60,340 bases of DNA from Gemmatimonadota bacterium. Lineage in GTDB: Bacteria; Latescibacterota; UBA2968; GCA-2709665. Positions 46,801 to 54,567 of the stretch are shown here, one piece after another. The position numbers were made by a program, and so were the translations under genes. The number at the start of each line of letters is the position of its first letter. Positions within the stretch are counted from its first letter, which is position 1. Under the pieces are notes generated by a model that was not told the origin of the DNA, did not search any database, and saw only the letters and a program-made list of their open reading frames with translations. The stretch is taken from contig JAPPNU010000020.1 in the NCBI GenBank assembly GCA_028873695.1, forward strand, positions 1 to 60,340, in the 5' to 3' direction.

Positions 46801-48699
46801 GCGAACGTGTGCCTCCAGCGTCTCCAACAACTGCAGTTCGTCTTCACGCCAAACCTCTGCAATCAGGCCGAATGAAAACGCGCCGCGAAAGATAGAGGCA
46901 TATTCCAGCGCCTGCCTTTGGGCCGAACGAAGCCGTCCCAGGCGCAACTCGATGGCCTGCACAATGCCCGAAGGCATCGGCCATTCCCTGGATTCCGGCC
47001 ATCTCCAGCCGCAGGCCGAATCCCTCCAAATCAAGCCTTCTTCAGTCGAACCGCGGATCAGTTCGACGACAAACAGAGGGTTTCCCCCGGTCTCCGTGAA
47101 AATCCTGCGAGCTTCCGCGTGGGGGACCGCCTGCTCGCCAATCAGGGACGCTGCCAGATTCCCCGTTTCCTCCATTCCGAGAGGTTCGAGTTGAAGATGT
47201 AAAACGCCGGTTGCGTCAGGCCCTCTTGTCAGTTCGTCAATTCCCGGGGGCAGCGGGTCTTCGTCCACCTTTCGGCAGGCGAGCCCGAAGACGAGGGGCA
47301 CTGGTTCCGGATCTCTTCTCATAAAGTCCAGGAACCGCAGAGTCAGGTCGTCGGCCCATTGCAGGTCTTCGATGCATACAAGGGTGGGTGTTTCCCGGCT
47401 CAGGTCGCCGAGAAGCTCCGACAAAGTCTCCATCGCAATGTAAGGTTCGGGCTGATCGGCGGGCGCCGGCCTCTCGATTAGCGTTAGAACTCGCCTGACG
47501 GATGCTTCCAGGTCCGATTCCTGAATACTCGGCTGTTCCGCAATGTCGCGCAGGGCTTCCAGGAATGGACCGAATGGAGGGCCGCCGTTTTCATAGCAAC
47601 GCCCGGTGAGAACGCGCATTCCCTGAACGCGAGCATCGGCCTGAAACTCTTCCAGAACCTGGGATTTCCCGATACCGGCCACCCCGCTCACCAGCACCAC
47701 GCGCCCCCTCCCGTGACCGGTTTCCCTCAGGATCTCCCGTAACGCCTTCATCTCGCGTTCTCGCCCCTGGAATTGAGGCTGCAGAACGGGAGCGTCCGTT
47801 GTGCCCTCGACGTGAGGTGGACTGTGAGAATCGTCGCCTCGCTCCTGATCGGACCCGGCTTCCTCCTTATCCGTTAAATCGTACAGCAGGCTCCCTGCGG
47901 AACTGTAGCGATCGATGGGCTCCTTCTCCAGCAGTTTCATGACTGATTCTTCGATCGGGGTGATAACGCCGCCGGTAGATCGGCGCGGCGGTGGGGGCAG
48001 GTCTCTCAAGTGCTGGAACATCACCGAAGCCGGATTCTCGCCCGTGAAGGGCGGTCTCCCGGTGAGAATCTCGTATAGCACGACACCTAGAGAATACAGG
48101 TCCGAACGCTGGTCGATCCGCCGCGCACGGATCTGTTCGGGAGACATGTACTCCACCGTGCCGGTCGGTCTGCCCGGCGGCGTCACACGCTGTTCCGCTG
48201 ACTCCCGAAAACGGGCAAGACCCAGATCCAGAATCGCAACCTCGAGTTCGCCTTCAAACTCGGCAATCATGATATTCGAAGGCTTCAGGTCCCGATGCAC
48301 CACACCCTGTTCGTGGATATACGCCAGCCCCTCTCCGATCTGCCGGATGAGCGGAAGAAGCCACTCCGTTCTCAGCCTCTCGAGGTCTTCCGCGCTGGCG
48401 ATCAGGTCGGATAGGGGGCGGCCCTGGATATAATCCATGGAAAAGTACGGCTTCCCCGCGTGTAATCCCCACCTGTGGGACCGGACAATCCGCGCATGCC
48501 GGATTCTGGAGAGAATATTGAATTCCCTCAGGAATCTCCGCTGCGCCTCGTCTCCCACGATATTCAACATCTTCAGCGCTACCGTGGCGTCATCGTTTAC
48601 GTCGCGCGCACGGTATACGGTACCCAAACCACCGCTGCCAATCGCAGCAAGGATCTCGTAACGCCCGTCGACAACCGTTCCTGCCTGGAGTTCGGACAT
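43813..48699 (-). CDS. Ser/Thr kinase - AAA ATPase - TPR - GAF - sigma-54 activator fusion
   Basis: The product has 1628 cytoplasmic residues. Kinase at about 14-275: [30 protein letters not shown] (for DFG) and [10 protein letters not shown], so catalytically plausible. An AAA/NTPase of PknK-MalT type spans about 310-560, with Walker A GVAGIGKS and Walker [17 protein letters not shown]-like helices fill about 600-1130 ([38 protein letters not shown]). GAF at about 1160-1290. Sigma-54 activator domain at about 1320-1543 has [14 protein letters not shown] (needed to contact sigma-54) and [10 protein letters not shown]. The C-terminal Fis-type HTH is [15 protein letters not shown]. It should sense signals through the GAF/TPR parts, be modulated by phosphorylation and open sigma-54 promoters. 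It heads a run of co-directional genes; I could not find a clear -24/-12 promoter by eye. The ribosome site is weak. Confidence 0.92.
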   Translation of the reverse strand: MSELQAGTVVDGRYEILAAIGSGGLGTVYRARDVNDDATVALKMLNIVGDEAQRRFLREFNILSRIRHARIVRSHRWGLHAGKPYFSMDYIQGRPLSDLIASAEDLERLRTEWLLPLIRQIGEGLAYIHEQGVVHRDLKPSNIMIAEFEGELEVAILDLGLARFRESAEQRVTPPGRPTGTVEYMSPEQIRARRIDQRSDLYSLGVVLYEILTGRPPFTGENPASVMFQHLRDLPPPPRRSTGGVITPIEESVMKLLEKEPIDRYSSAGSLLYDLTDKEEAGSDQERGDDSHSPPHVEGTTDAPVLQPQFQGREREMKALREILRETGHGRGRVVLVSGVAGIGKSQVLEEFQADARVQGMRVLTGRCYENGGPPFGPFLEALRDIAEQPSIQESDLEASVRRVLTLIERPAPADQPEPYIAMETLSELLGDLSRETPTLVCIEDLQWADDLTLRFLDFMRRDPEPVPLVFGLACRKVDEDPLPPGIDELTRGPDATGVLHLQLEPLGMEETGNLAASLIGEQAVPHAEARRIFTETGGNPLFVVELIRGSTEEGLIWRDSACGWRWPESREWPMPSGIVQAIELRLGRLRSAQRQALEYASIFRGAFSFGLIAEVWREDELQLLETLEAHVRLGLLKDLQDREGRYRFSHGLIQRAVYDGISENRRSLLHQEAGRALEIRHQSGGSETLDELAYHFLRSNDLEKMVQYVTASGGIALRLFDFARALELFDAIPGKGAFTPGAPAGVSQGSLAHLNFLCAYAEALSGCDRYKDARRELDHVMRWVSADTPRQKAYALRMMGINHIHFEDYEKAESVLSEALGLFRELGDDESEMSVVGLLCNIYFGLKELETAEKFCESAAERCRELGGDVNEARALNYLAFAAQFTYRNERARTLLESSLDLMDRAGDRTHRHSSLLLLGRIEIRLGNLDRAKEVFQELRDFWARRGSKSTEALAHNRLGWIALEQGDTESAESHARSAGRLLSDGGRMDQMYRAYGLLAETLAATGRVEEALSWAERAWPGVKYGGNIRAIACTAKAKSLAAAGRDDEVDSLFDHVSEEQGPPDGLEQTNLFVVAGAYYLERRRLADARRYLEDASEAAELLNLRYLAGKAADLLERVAEEAAMTLPAKEMVTALSEEHLLTLYQASEDLTAVLDLNVLLDRILDRLKKVSRAERVLIALKDEDTVDVEVARRHNLDDVETHEISRGVIKWTMKRNEPVLSLDARVDERFRQRSSVTDYGIRSVLCVPLRHGESGVIGALYMDHRELEDLFTEKDRALLSAFGNLVSIAVVNARMYSRIQERALFLQQQAGDSYRLGELVGQSDVMQDVFRLVEVAAESDMTVLIQGETGTGKELAARAIHTRSERKAKPFLSANCAAMTHELLQSELFGHKKGAFTGASSDRKGLFVSADGGTVFLDEIGNASAQLQSSLLRVLQDGEIQRVGEAEVRNVDVRVIAATNRDLEADVRNGLFREDLYYRLRVLQIEMPPLRRHIEDIPLLCEHIVKRLCSDQQKAVPGFTVAAMRALMDHGWPGNVRELENEIRRAVALVEEGKEVSADLFSERIGLPEQLRSGEGSYFKSRVASLERRMIVEALDQCGRNISRAARQLGLSRNGLQKMMSRYGLR

Positions 48700-48997
48700 G
48701 GCTAATCCGGAGAAAGATGACTCGCGTATTGCTTACCTGATTCGTTCACGTTCTCTCTAATAACCCATCAGAATATGGTCGCAAATACCCTCGGTTTTAA
48801 GACTGGCGGATAAAGCGATCTATCTGGCTCAACAATGCGTACAAGGGTGAGCGATCAACCGCTTTGACCACACTACCGCATTGGTTGGGGGACGGGTGGT
48901 CTGACCGCTGACGGCTGAGAGCTGATAGCTTTTTGGTGAAACTGACCTGGAATCCTTTGCGGGCATGATGCCCAGTCAGATTTCCATTCAACCATCA

Positions 48998-50863
48998 CTA
49001 TGGGTACCGCCTGTCCGACGGTGGCACCCACCATTCCAGAAAATCGGTCCACCCCGAGGGATACCAGTTAACGCCGCGAAACCGCCGGCTGTACGCCGTT
49101 ACCCCACGGCCCACAAAGAGAAACGTATACGGCTGCTCCTCGTGCAGGATTTCCTGGAGCCTGCGGTAGAGTGATATCCGCCGTTCAGTGTCAAACGTAC
49201 GGCGATAACGTTCCAGTATCCGGTCCGCCTCTTCGTTTTCGAAGCACGAATAATTCCCGCCGTCCATGACCTGTGACGAATGCCAGCTCGAATAAAGGTC
49301 GAGAGGCACCGCCGGATGGCTTCCTCCGCCGGTGAACAGCGCATCGAACTCCCGCTTTCGGAGCCGATCCAGGTAAATGGAACGATCGATTTCACGGACC
49401 TTGCAGTCGATTCCCACGTCCGCCAGTTCGTCTTGTATGACCAGTCCGATGTCCTTGCTGAGTTGAGAACCTGCCGCTACCAGGAATTCAAACCTGAATG
49501 CGGTTCTGACGCCGTCCACAACCCGATCCAGAACGCCGTCGCCGTCCGAATCGAGCCAGCCAGCCGCCTGAAGCAATTCCGCGGCACGATCGCGGTCGTA
49601 TTCGAGTGGTTTCAGGCCGGCGTAGTATTCCGGCCGGGTCATATGCACCGGTCCGTCGATGGTTACGCCAAGTCCATGGATCAGATCTCGAATAATGCTC
49701 TTGCGGGGCGTCAGATGCGTCATCGCCCTGCGGACTCGTTTGTCGCGAAAAATCGGATGGGTGTTGTTCCAGATGATGTAGTTGATGCCGCTGGCGTATC
49801 GGATGACCTTGAGAAAACGCGACGTAAATTCCGGCGACCAGCTTTTCTCCTTGAACGGCAGCGGGTACATGTTCAAAACGTCCAGGTTTCCGTTGGTCAG
49901 TTCGATAAACGCGGCATCCGGATTTATAACCACTTTGAAAACAAGCTTGTCCACGTACCCCGAGGGTGGAAGGTCCTTCCTGCCGCTTCCCCAATAGTTC
50001 GGGTCGCGATCCAGAACGGTCTTCCCGGTTGACGCCGCCTCTTCTACTGAGGATACCAGCACGTAGGGACCGGAACCCAACACGCGGCGGTTGAAATCCC
50101 TGTTGAACCGCTCCGCGAAACGGCGCACCAGGTCGGCCTGCGGACCCGCTTCCCACGAACCGTCGATGAGCGCCTCGATGGATACGCCATCCATCAACCC
50201 GTCGTGGTCGTAGAAGTGTTTCGGCAGGATCCACCTTCGTCCGATGTTGATCGCATTGTAGAAATACGGTTCGCCGTAGACAAACGTGATCCTGTAGTGT
50301 CCTTCCAGCCGGACCGCTTTGAGGTCCTTGAACCCGCTTCGCATGTATCCGGATAACTGGACCTCCGGATTCTTGATCACCTTGAAGCTGAACAACACGT
50401 CAGCCGCGGTCACCGGCCTGCCGTCCGAAAAGCGGGCGTCTTCCCGAATGTCGAACGTATATGAAAGCTTGTCCGGAGACACCGCCGGATAAGCGACGGC
50501 CAGTTTTCCCTTGAATTGGTATGGCGGAGCGTTCTCCCTGTACAGCAAAGGCTCGAGCATGTTCTCCAGGATTCTGTGAGAGCCATAGTCCACCTTTTTA
50601 TACGGGTTCAGCGTTGCGGGCTCAGAAAACGCGTGGAGAACCAGCCAGTCCCCAAAGACAGGGCGTTCATTTCCTTCGTACCTCGCCGGAACCTTCTCGG
50701 TCCCGTCGAGTACGATGAGCCCTTGATCCTCCGCGAGAATCTGCTCGACTTTTTTCCATACCTCATCGGCACCAGCGTTTTCGGTGTGCGGGCACGGGAT
50801 CAGAAACAAAACCCAGGTTATCAAAACGGTTAGTCGCGCCCTGCCGTATTTAATCGTATTCAT
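48998..50863 (-). CDS. ABC transporter substrate-binding protein, oligopeptide family (SBP_bac_5)
   Basis: The product has 621 residues; ATG at 50863 follows TTGGAG. Signal about 1-32 (LTVLITWVLFLIPCPHTENA). Family features: LNPYKKVDYGSHRILENMLE with PLLYRENA, AVSPDKLSYTFDIREDARFS, DGRPVTAADVLFSFKVIKNP, NNTHPIFRDKRVRRAMTHL and AAELLQAAGWLDSDGDGVLD. It is longer than typical DppA/OppA (about 535 residues), with a long N-terminal region before the first strand. It would capture peptides or similar ligands in the periplasm for an ABC importer, but no permease or ATPase gene is adjacent. The gap 48700-48997 on its downstream side holds nothing recognisable. Confidence 0.9.
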   Translation of the reverse strand: MNTIKYGRARLTVLITWVLFLIPCPHTENAGADEVWKKVEQILAEDQGLIVLDGTEKVPARYEGNERPVFGDWLVLHAFSEPATLNPYKKVDYGSHRILENMLEPLLYRENAPPYQFKGKLAVAYPAVSPDKLSYTFDIREDARFSDGRPVTAADVLFSFKVIKNPEVQLSGYMRSGFKDLKAVRLEGHYRITFVYGEPYFYNAINIGRRWILPKHFYDHDGLMDGVSIEALIDGSWEAGPQADLVRRFAERFNRDFNRRVLGSGPYVLVSSVEEAASTGKTVLDRDPNYWGSGRKDLPPSGYVDKLVFKVVINPDAAFIELTNGNLDVLNMYPLPFKEKSWSPEFTSRFLKVIRYASGINYIIWNNTHPIFRDKRVRRAMTHLTPRKSIIRDLIHGLGVTIDGPVHMTRPEYYAGLKPLEYDRDRAAELLQAAGWLDSDGDGVLDRVVDGVRTAFRFEFLVAAGSQLSKDIGLVIQDELADVGIDCKVREIDRSIYLDRLRKREFDALFTGGGSHPAVPLDLYSSWHSSQVMDGGNYSCFENEEADRILERYRRTFDTERRISLYRRLQEILHEEQPYTFLFVGRGVTAYSRRFRGVNWYPSGWTDFLEWWVPPSDRRYP

Positions 50864-51020
50864 CCCACTCCAATCGCATTGGATTTACTGGAGTCACAAG
50901 ACGTCGGTTCGTATCTTACATTCAACGCGGATCCGAATCGTCTCGACCCGCCGCAGAATCAGCTTAATTTTCCCGGTTGTACTCACCTGAATAACTTCTG
51001 AAATAAAGGCCCAAAACGCC

Positions 51021-52328
51021 TCAATTGTCAAATCGATCCGAACAATACGGCAATCCGCGCGGAGTACAATGATTCGCCGATCGCATCGGAAAGCTGAGTG
51101 CGTCCTGCGGGGCGCCGGGCCCACCAGTGGGCCGGATGGTAAACGGTCCCGAGGCGCTGAGTTCCACCGCGTTACGCGGAACGAATGTCTCGCCGGTGGC
51201 GTTGGCGCCCTGGATGAGATCGACACGGTAGCTTCGGTGGCCGCGCTTTCTAATGTCGTAGGCATGAAGGATGACATTACCGTCCTTCGTCGACCTCAGG
51301 GAATAAGGCTCGATCCGGCGGGGCCGGCCCTTGTAGAGAAGATCGACGCAAAGGCGATTGGAGGCGGCGAATCGGATGACTTCGAGGTACGCCTGAGCGT
51401 TACTTGATACGGGCAGATGTAGTGTGCGAACGCGCAGCACGGTTTCACCGGCGGCGATTTCGTAGGCCGCCGGTGCTTCACGGACAACGTCGGATTTCAG
51501 CCACACGAAAAATTCGGGCAGGGTATTCCAGAAGTCTTGAAGGGGTGGGAGCGCCGGAAGCTGGTACGAGAGCATGTGTTCCCACCCACTTTCGAGTTCC
51601 TGGCGATGGGGTTCAATATCAACGCGCGAGAGGGGAACCGGGATGCCCTTGTATTCACATTTCCGGCGGAGAACGTCTAGAACGACGGCGGATGCCGGCC
51701 GCGCTTCGTTGTTGCGGTAGAGATTGATGACGTCGTACAGGTCTCGCGGCCGCGTGCGTTCGGATAGCGCTCTGATTTTCTCGGCAAACACTTCCTCGTA
51801 GGCGTATGCCGTAACGTGTATACCGCTTTCCGGTACGTCACTATATGGATGAAAAATGGGCGTGTGAATCGGAGCCAGCGCCAGGTGTTCGTCGGCTGTC
51901 AGGTCCAGTTTGATGTTGGGAAGAATCCTGCCGCGCGGCGCAATCGGTCCTCGATAGGGAATCCTCGCCTGGCAGGACCGGTGCCCCCGTGGATTCGGAT
52001 AGACGTCGAATTCCCGGCGATTCGACGGAAGTTCGATACCGGTCCGTTCGTAGACCCAATCCTCGATCCATCCAAAAGCGTCCGCGAAAAACCCGGAGTC
52101 GAGATGCGCCGCCTCCCTCAGGGTAAAGTCAAGGTCCTCTGAGAAACGGTAGGTTTCAAAGAAACACTTTCTCAGGCAGGTACCGCCCTTGAATATCCAA
52201 TTCTCCGCGAGGGCTTCGTGCTGATAGATGCCTGCCAGAACCCAGCCCAGCACATAATCCTTTTCGATAACCTGCGGCAAGAGCGATTTCGTGCCCGCAA
52301 TATCGATGACTTCGCGGCGATCAATCAC
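51021..52328 (-). CDS. abiEii: AbiEii-type nucleotidyltransferase toxin with WYL-like C-terminus
   Basis: The product has 435 residues and starts at 52328, overlapping the antitoxin stop by 8 bases, the usual sign of translational coupling. Residues about 1-220 match the AbiEii/AbiGii nucleotidyltransferase: VIEKDYVLGWVL, FKGGTCLRKCFF (GS-type motif) and RFSEDLDFTL (catalytic Asp pair), then EEVFAEKIRALSERTRPRDL with YDVINLY. Residues about 305-400 resemble a WYL domain: VIRFAASNRLCVDLLYKGRP, RRIEPYSLRSTKDGN, HRSYRVDLIQGAN and ETFVPR. AbiEii toxins are usually about 300 residues, so this is an extended form. In type IV systems the toxin transfers nucleotides to cellular RNA and the antitoxin counteracts it without stable binding; phage defence by abortive infection is the known role. 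Confidence 0.85.
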   Translation of the reverse strand: MIDRREVIDIAGTKSLLPQVIEKDYVLGWVLAGIYQHEALAENWIFKGGTCLRKCFFETYRFSEDLDFTLREAAHLDSGFFADAFGWIEDWVYERTGIELPSNRREFDVYPNPRGHRSCQARIPYRGPIAPRGRILPNIKLDLTADEHLALAPIHTPIFHPYSDVPESGIHVTAYAYEEVFAEKIRALSERTRPRDLYDVINLYRNNEARPASAVVLDVLRRKCEYKGIPVPLSRVDIEPHRQELESGWEHMLSYQLPALPPLQDFWNTLPEFFVWLKSDVVREAPAAYEIAAGETVLRVRTLHLPVSSNAQAYLEVIRFAASNRLCVDLLYKGRPRRIEPYSLRSTKDGNVILHAYDIRKRGHRSYRVDLIQGANATGETFVPRNAVELSASGPFTIRPTGGPGAPQDALSFPMRSANHCTPRGLPYCSDRFDN

Positions 52329-53133
52329 GTTTGTCCGCCCCGACCCAGGTTTCGGGAACCCGGAGTCTCCATCTTGTGATCAGCCGCGGCGATTCGAGCG
52401 CCGGATCCAGTTTGGCATGACCTTTGGTGAGGCGTTCCCGGCAGGGTTCGACCAGCGTGGCGCCGTCGGGGTGACGTTCGGCAAGAAAACCGAGCCGCTT
52501 GAACACCGCGCCATTGCCGAGACGTGAAGCGTACCCGATCAGCGTGGCATCATCGCGGTTTCTGCTGGTGAGATAGTTCGACAGGCAGTCGGAAACGTGC
52601 TGGATTCCTCCGCCCAGGGCCGGATCGTCCAGAATGTCAATCATCGTGCGATGGATGTCGGAGACCAGGATCCTGCTCTTGCCGCGCCAGATTGATCTGG
52701 TGCCGAAAATACCGTCTTTCTGGATGTGTTTGAGACTGAATCGTATACCCTGTAGCCGCTGGGACTTCTGGCGTACCGGCCGAACCGTCAACACGACGAT
52801 GTCGTTGAAGATCTGCTCGGTAAGGTCCCAGTGCTCCGCGGCGCTGCGCCCCCCGATATAGGCCGGATTGAAAAGGCCGGGAACCAGAATCCAGGGATCA
52901 TCGAGCACATGTCCGCTGGCGAGCATTTCGATTGGCACCGGGAGATAGACGCCGCGGCCAACCCGGCGTAACCAGCCCTGCTTCATCCATCGCCACACCA
53001 GCTTCCCGGCCTCGCTCCGGGAGATATCGAGAGCAGATTGGGCGTCGTCAATACGAACGACGTCACCTGCTTCGTTCACGACTGCGGCGAGACGCAAGCG
53101 CGCTGCCGGCAGTGTAGATTCGACACGGATCAT
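52321..53133 (-). CDS. abiEi: AbiEi-type antitoxin and transcriptional repressor
   Basis: The product has 270 residues from the ATG at 53133; no good ribosome site precedes it, in a very AT-rich leader. The N-terminal part is a winged helix (DDAQSALDISRSEAGKLVWR, WMKQGWLRRVGRGVYLPVP), then the AbiEi body: DPWILVPGLFNPAYIGGRSA with AEHWDLTEQIFNDIVVLTVR, IFGTRSIWRG, LVSDIHRTMIDILDDPALGG and YASRLGNGAVFKRLGFLAER. Antitoxin before toxin with an 8-base overlap is the standard AbiE arrangement. AbiEi proteins bind inverted repeats in their own promoter; a candidate repeat is at 53155-53171. Confidence 0.87.
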   Translation of the reverse strand: MIRVESTLPAARLRLAAVVNEAGDVVRIDDAQSALDISRSEAGKLVWRWMKQGWLRRVGRGVYLPVPIEMLASGHVLDDPWILVPGLFNPAYIGGRSAAEHWDLTEQIFNDIVVLTVRPVRQKSQRLQGIRFSLKHIQKDGIFGTRSIWRGKSRILVSDIHRTMIDILDDPALGGGIQHVSDCLSNYLTSRNRDDATLIGYASRLGNGAVFKRLGFLAERHPDGATLVEPCRERLTKGHAKLDPALESPRLITRWRLRVPETWVGADKRD

Positions 53134-53154
53134 GGTATAATATAATATCTATAT

Positions 53155-53171
53155 TTCACTAAAATTGTGAA
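53155..53171 (-). promoter_or_regulatory. Candidate AbiEi operator in the abiE promoter
   Basis: The inverted repeat TTCAC-TAAAATT-GTGAA lies 22 bases upstream of the antitoxin start, inside an AT-rich stretch with a TTGACA-like element about 15 bases further upstream and TATTAT/TATATT sequences between repeat and start. AbiEi proteins are known to repress by binding such repeats. Confidence 0.45.
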
Positions 53172-53374
53172 TTGATGTCAATACAATATACTAAGGGAAG
53201 GTTTCAGTCGCAAGAGGTTTTGATATAATTCAATGTGATTTTTTCTCAATTATCGCGAATTAAACGAATTAGATTATACTACTATAGACACAGTCTCGAA
53301 GGGCGTCCGGATCATACAACAAAACTCCAACTCACAATGCGTACATGATTCCTCACGTTGGCAGGATTCGGTAC

Positions 53375-53505
53375 GGCATTGAAATCCCCCCACCGCATCA
53401 CCCTTCGCCGGGCCCTTCGACAAGCTCAGGGTCAGGTTCGGCTTCTGCCTGCCTGTCCTGCGGATGCATGCAGGCGACTCCCCCTCAAGGGGGGAGTGAT
53501 ACGGA
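53375..53505. repeat. Composite dispersed repeat (CTTCGACAAGCTCAGG family), copy 2
   Basis: The block runs from ATTGAAATCCCCCCACCGCA through CCCTTCGACAAGCTCAGGGT to CCCCCTCAAGGGGGGAGTGA, the inverted counterpart of 19420-19755. The gap 53134-53698 also has a 12-base palindrome ATTGTATACAAT at 53551-53562, related to the palindromes near 43645. I see no gene in it. Confidence 0.75.
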
Positions 53506-53698
53506 TGTGTTGCATTGTCAGAGAACGTCCTTTTCTGATCTCCTCGACGGCATTGTATACAATAGTTCGGGCCGGGTGATCGTGAGTCGCAGATGGATAC
53601 GACTGACTTCACCCGGCCCTGGGTTCGTTTGTACGATGAAATACAAGCGGAGTTGGATTGGTGAAAGCGGCGGGAATCAACCGCGACTGTCCCTTCGT

Positions 53699-53953
53699 TC
53701 AGGGTGCGTTGCGCTTTCGGCCGGCTCCCTTCGTGCGCGTACCCTCGGCCCCGGTCACGACCGACCACAGGAAGAGCAATACCCCGGCGCCCACCAGCAC
53801 GGACCCCGGAACCAGGAAAAGGAAGAGTGAAATCGGATGGTTCCAGAACAGCGTGACGAGTTCGATCACCAGACCCGATGCGATGAGGAATCCCGACGCC
53901 TGGAGGCGTCCGGCAAATCCGGGCCGTAAGCCCGGAATCCGAAGCCGGCTCAT
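53699..53953 (-). CDS. Small membrane protein, third gene of cytochrome operon
   Basis: The product has 84 residues. Its ATG at 53953 overlaps the stop of the NapC-like gene in an ATGA arrangement, which fixes this start; longer upstream readings are out of context. It has two hydrophobic segments (SGFLIASGLVIELVTLFW and LFLFLVPGSVLVGAGVLLFL) and a basic tail (RTKGAGRKR). No family recognised. Coupled translation suggests it works with the two cytochromes, for example as an assembly or anchoring subunit. Confidence 0.75.
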   Translation of the reverse strand: MSRLRIPGLRPGFAGRLQASGFLIASGLVIELVTLFWNHPISLFLFLVPGSVLVGAGVLLFLWSVVTGAEGTRTKGAGRKRNAP

Positions 53954-54567
53954 CGTGCCGATACGGGATTCCACCTTTGGAACCGGTCCAGTTTGTCGAC
54001 CTCGTGAATCAGGTTGTGGCACGTCAGGCATGACATATTGCCTTCCGCCATCCGCGTGAGGAACGGGATATGGGCAACCTGCTCCTCGTAGGAGCGGGCC
54101 CCTTCGTGGCACGACAGACACGCGAGATTCTTGAACGGCTTGTAGAGGGTAACCGGGTCGGACCCGGTACCCCACACGGCGTGCCACACGTGGCGCACGC
54201 CTCTGATCTTGTCATCCACGTCGCCGAACATCGTGTAGTTGGTGTGGCACGTATAACAGGCCCGCTCGGCGGGTATCCGCCTGTTCTGAAAGTGTGCCGC
54301 GGGAATGAAACGCGGATGGTCGATGAGCAGACTCTCGGCGTACGGCTCGATCACGTGACAGGAAACACAGAAAGTCGTGGTCTTGGCCTGCTCGTAGTGG
54401 CGGTCGGCGCCGCCGAGCAGCAGTAGACCCGGAAGGAGGCACAGCGCCAGGAACGCCAGGACCTTGCCTCCCAGATTCAGCGCCAGTTCGGGTCGGCGAA
54501 CGAGAACGGCAATCGCGCCAAGGGTTGCGACGGCCAGGATGCCGAGGATGATGGTGAAACCGGTCAC
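53950..54567 (-). CDS. NapC/NrfH-like tetraheme membrane cytochrome c
   Basis: The product has 205 residues from a GTG at 54567 that overlaps the previous stop (GTGA), a sign of translational coupling. Two hydrophobic segments at the N-terminus (FTIILGILAVATLGAIAVLV and VLAFLALCLLPGLLLLGG) precede four heme sites: CVSCH, CYTCH, CLSCH and CLTCH. NapC/NrfH proteins take electrons from menaquinol or ubiquinol and pass them to periplasmic multiheme reductases. Here the neighbour is an octaheme cytochrome, as in HAO/HaoC-type pairs. The second hydrophobic segment is more than the single anchor typical of NapC. Confidence 0.85.
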   Translation of the reverse strand: MTGFTIILGILAVATLGAIAVLVRRPELALNLGGKVLAFLALCLLPGLLLLGGADRHYEQAKTTTFCVSCHVIEPYAESLLIDHPRFIPAAHFQNRRIPAERACYTCHTNYTMFGDVDDKIRGVRHVWHAVWGTGSDPVTLYKPFKNLACLSCHEGARSYEEQVAHIPFLTRMAEGNMSCLTCHNLIHEVDKLDRFQRWNPVSAR

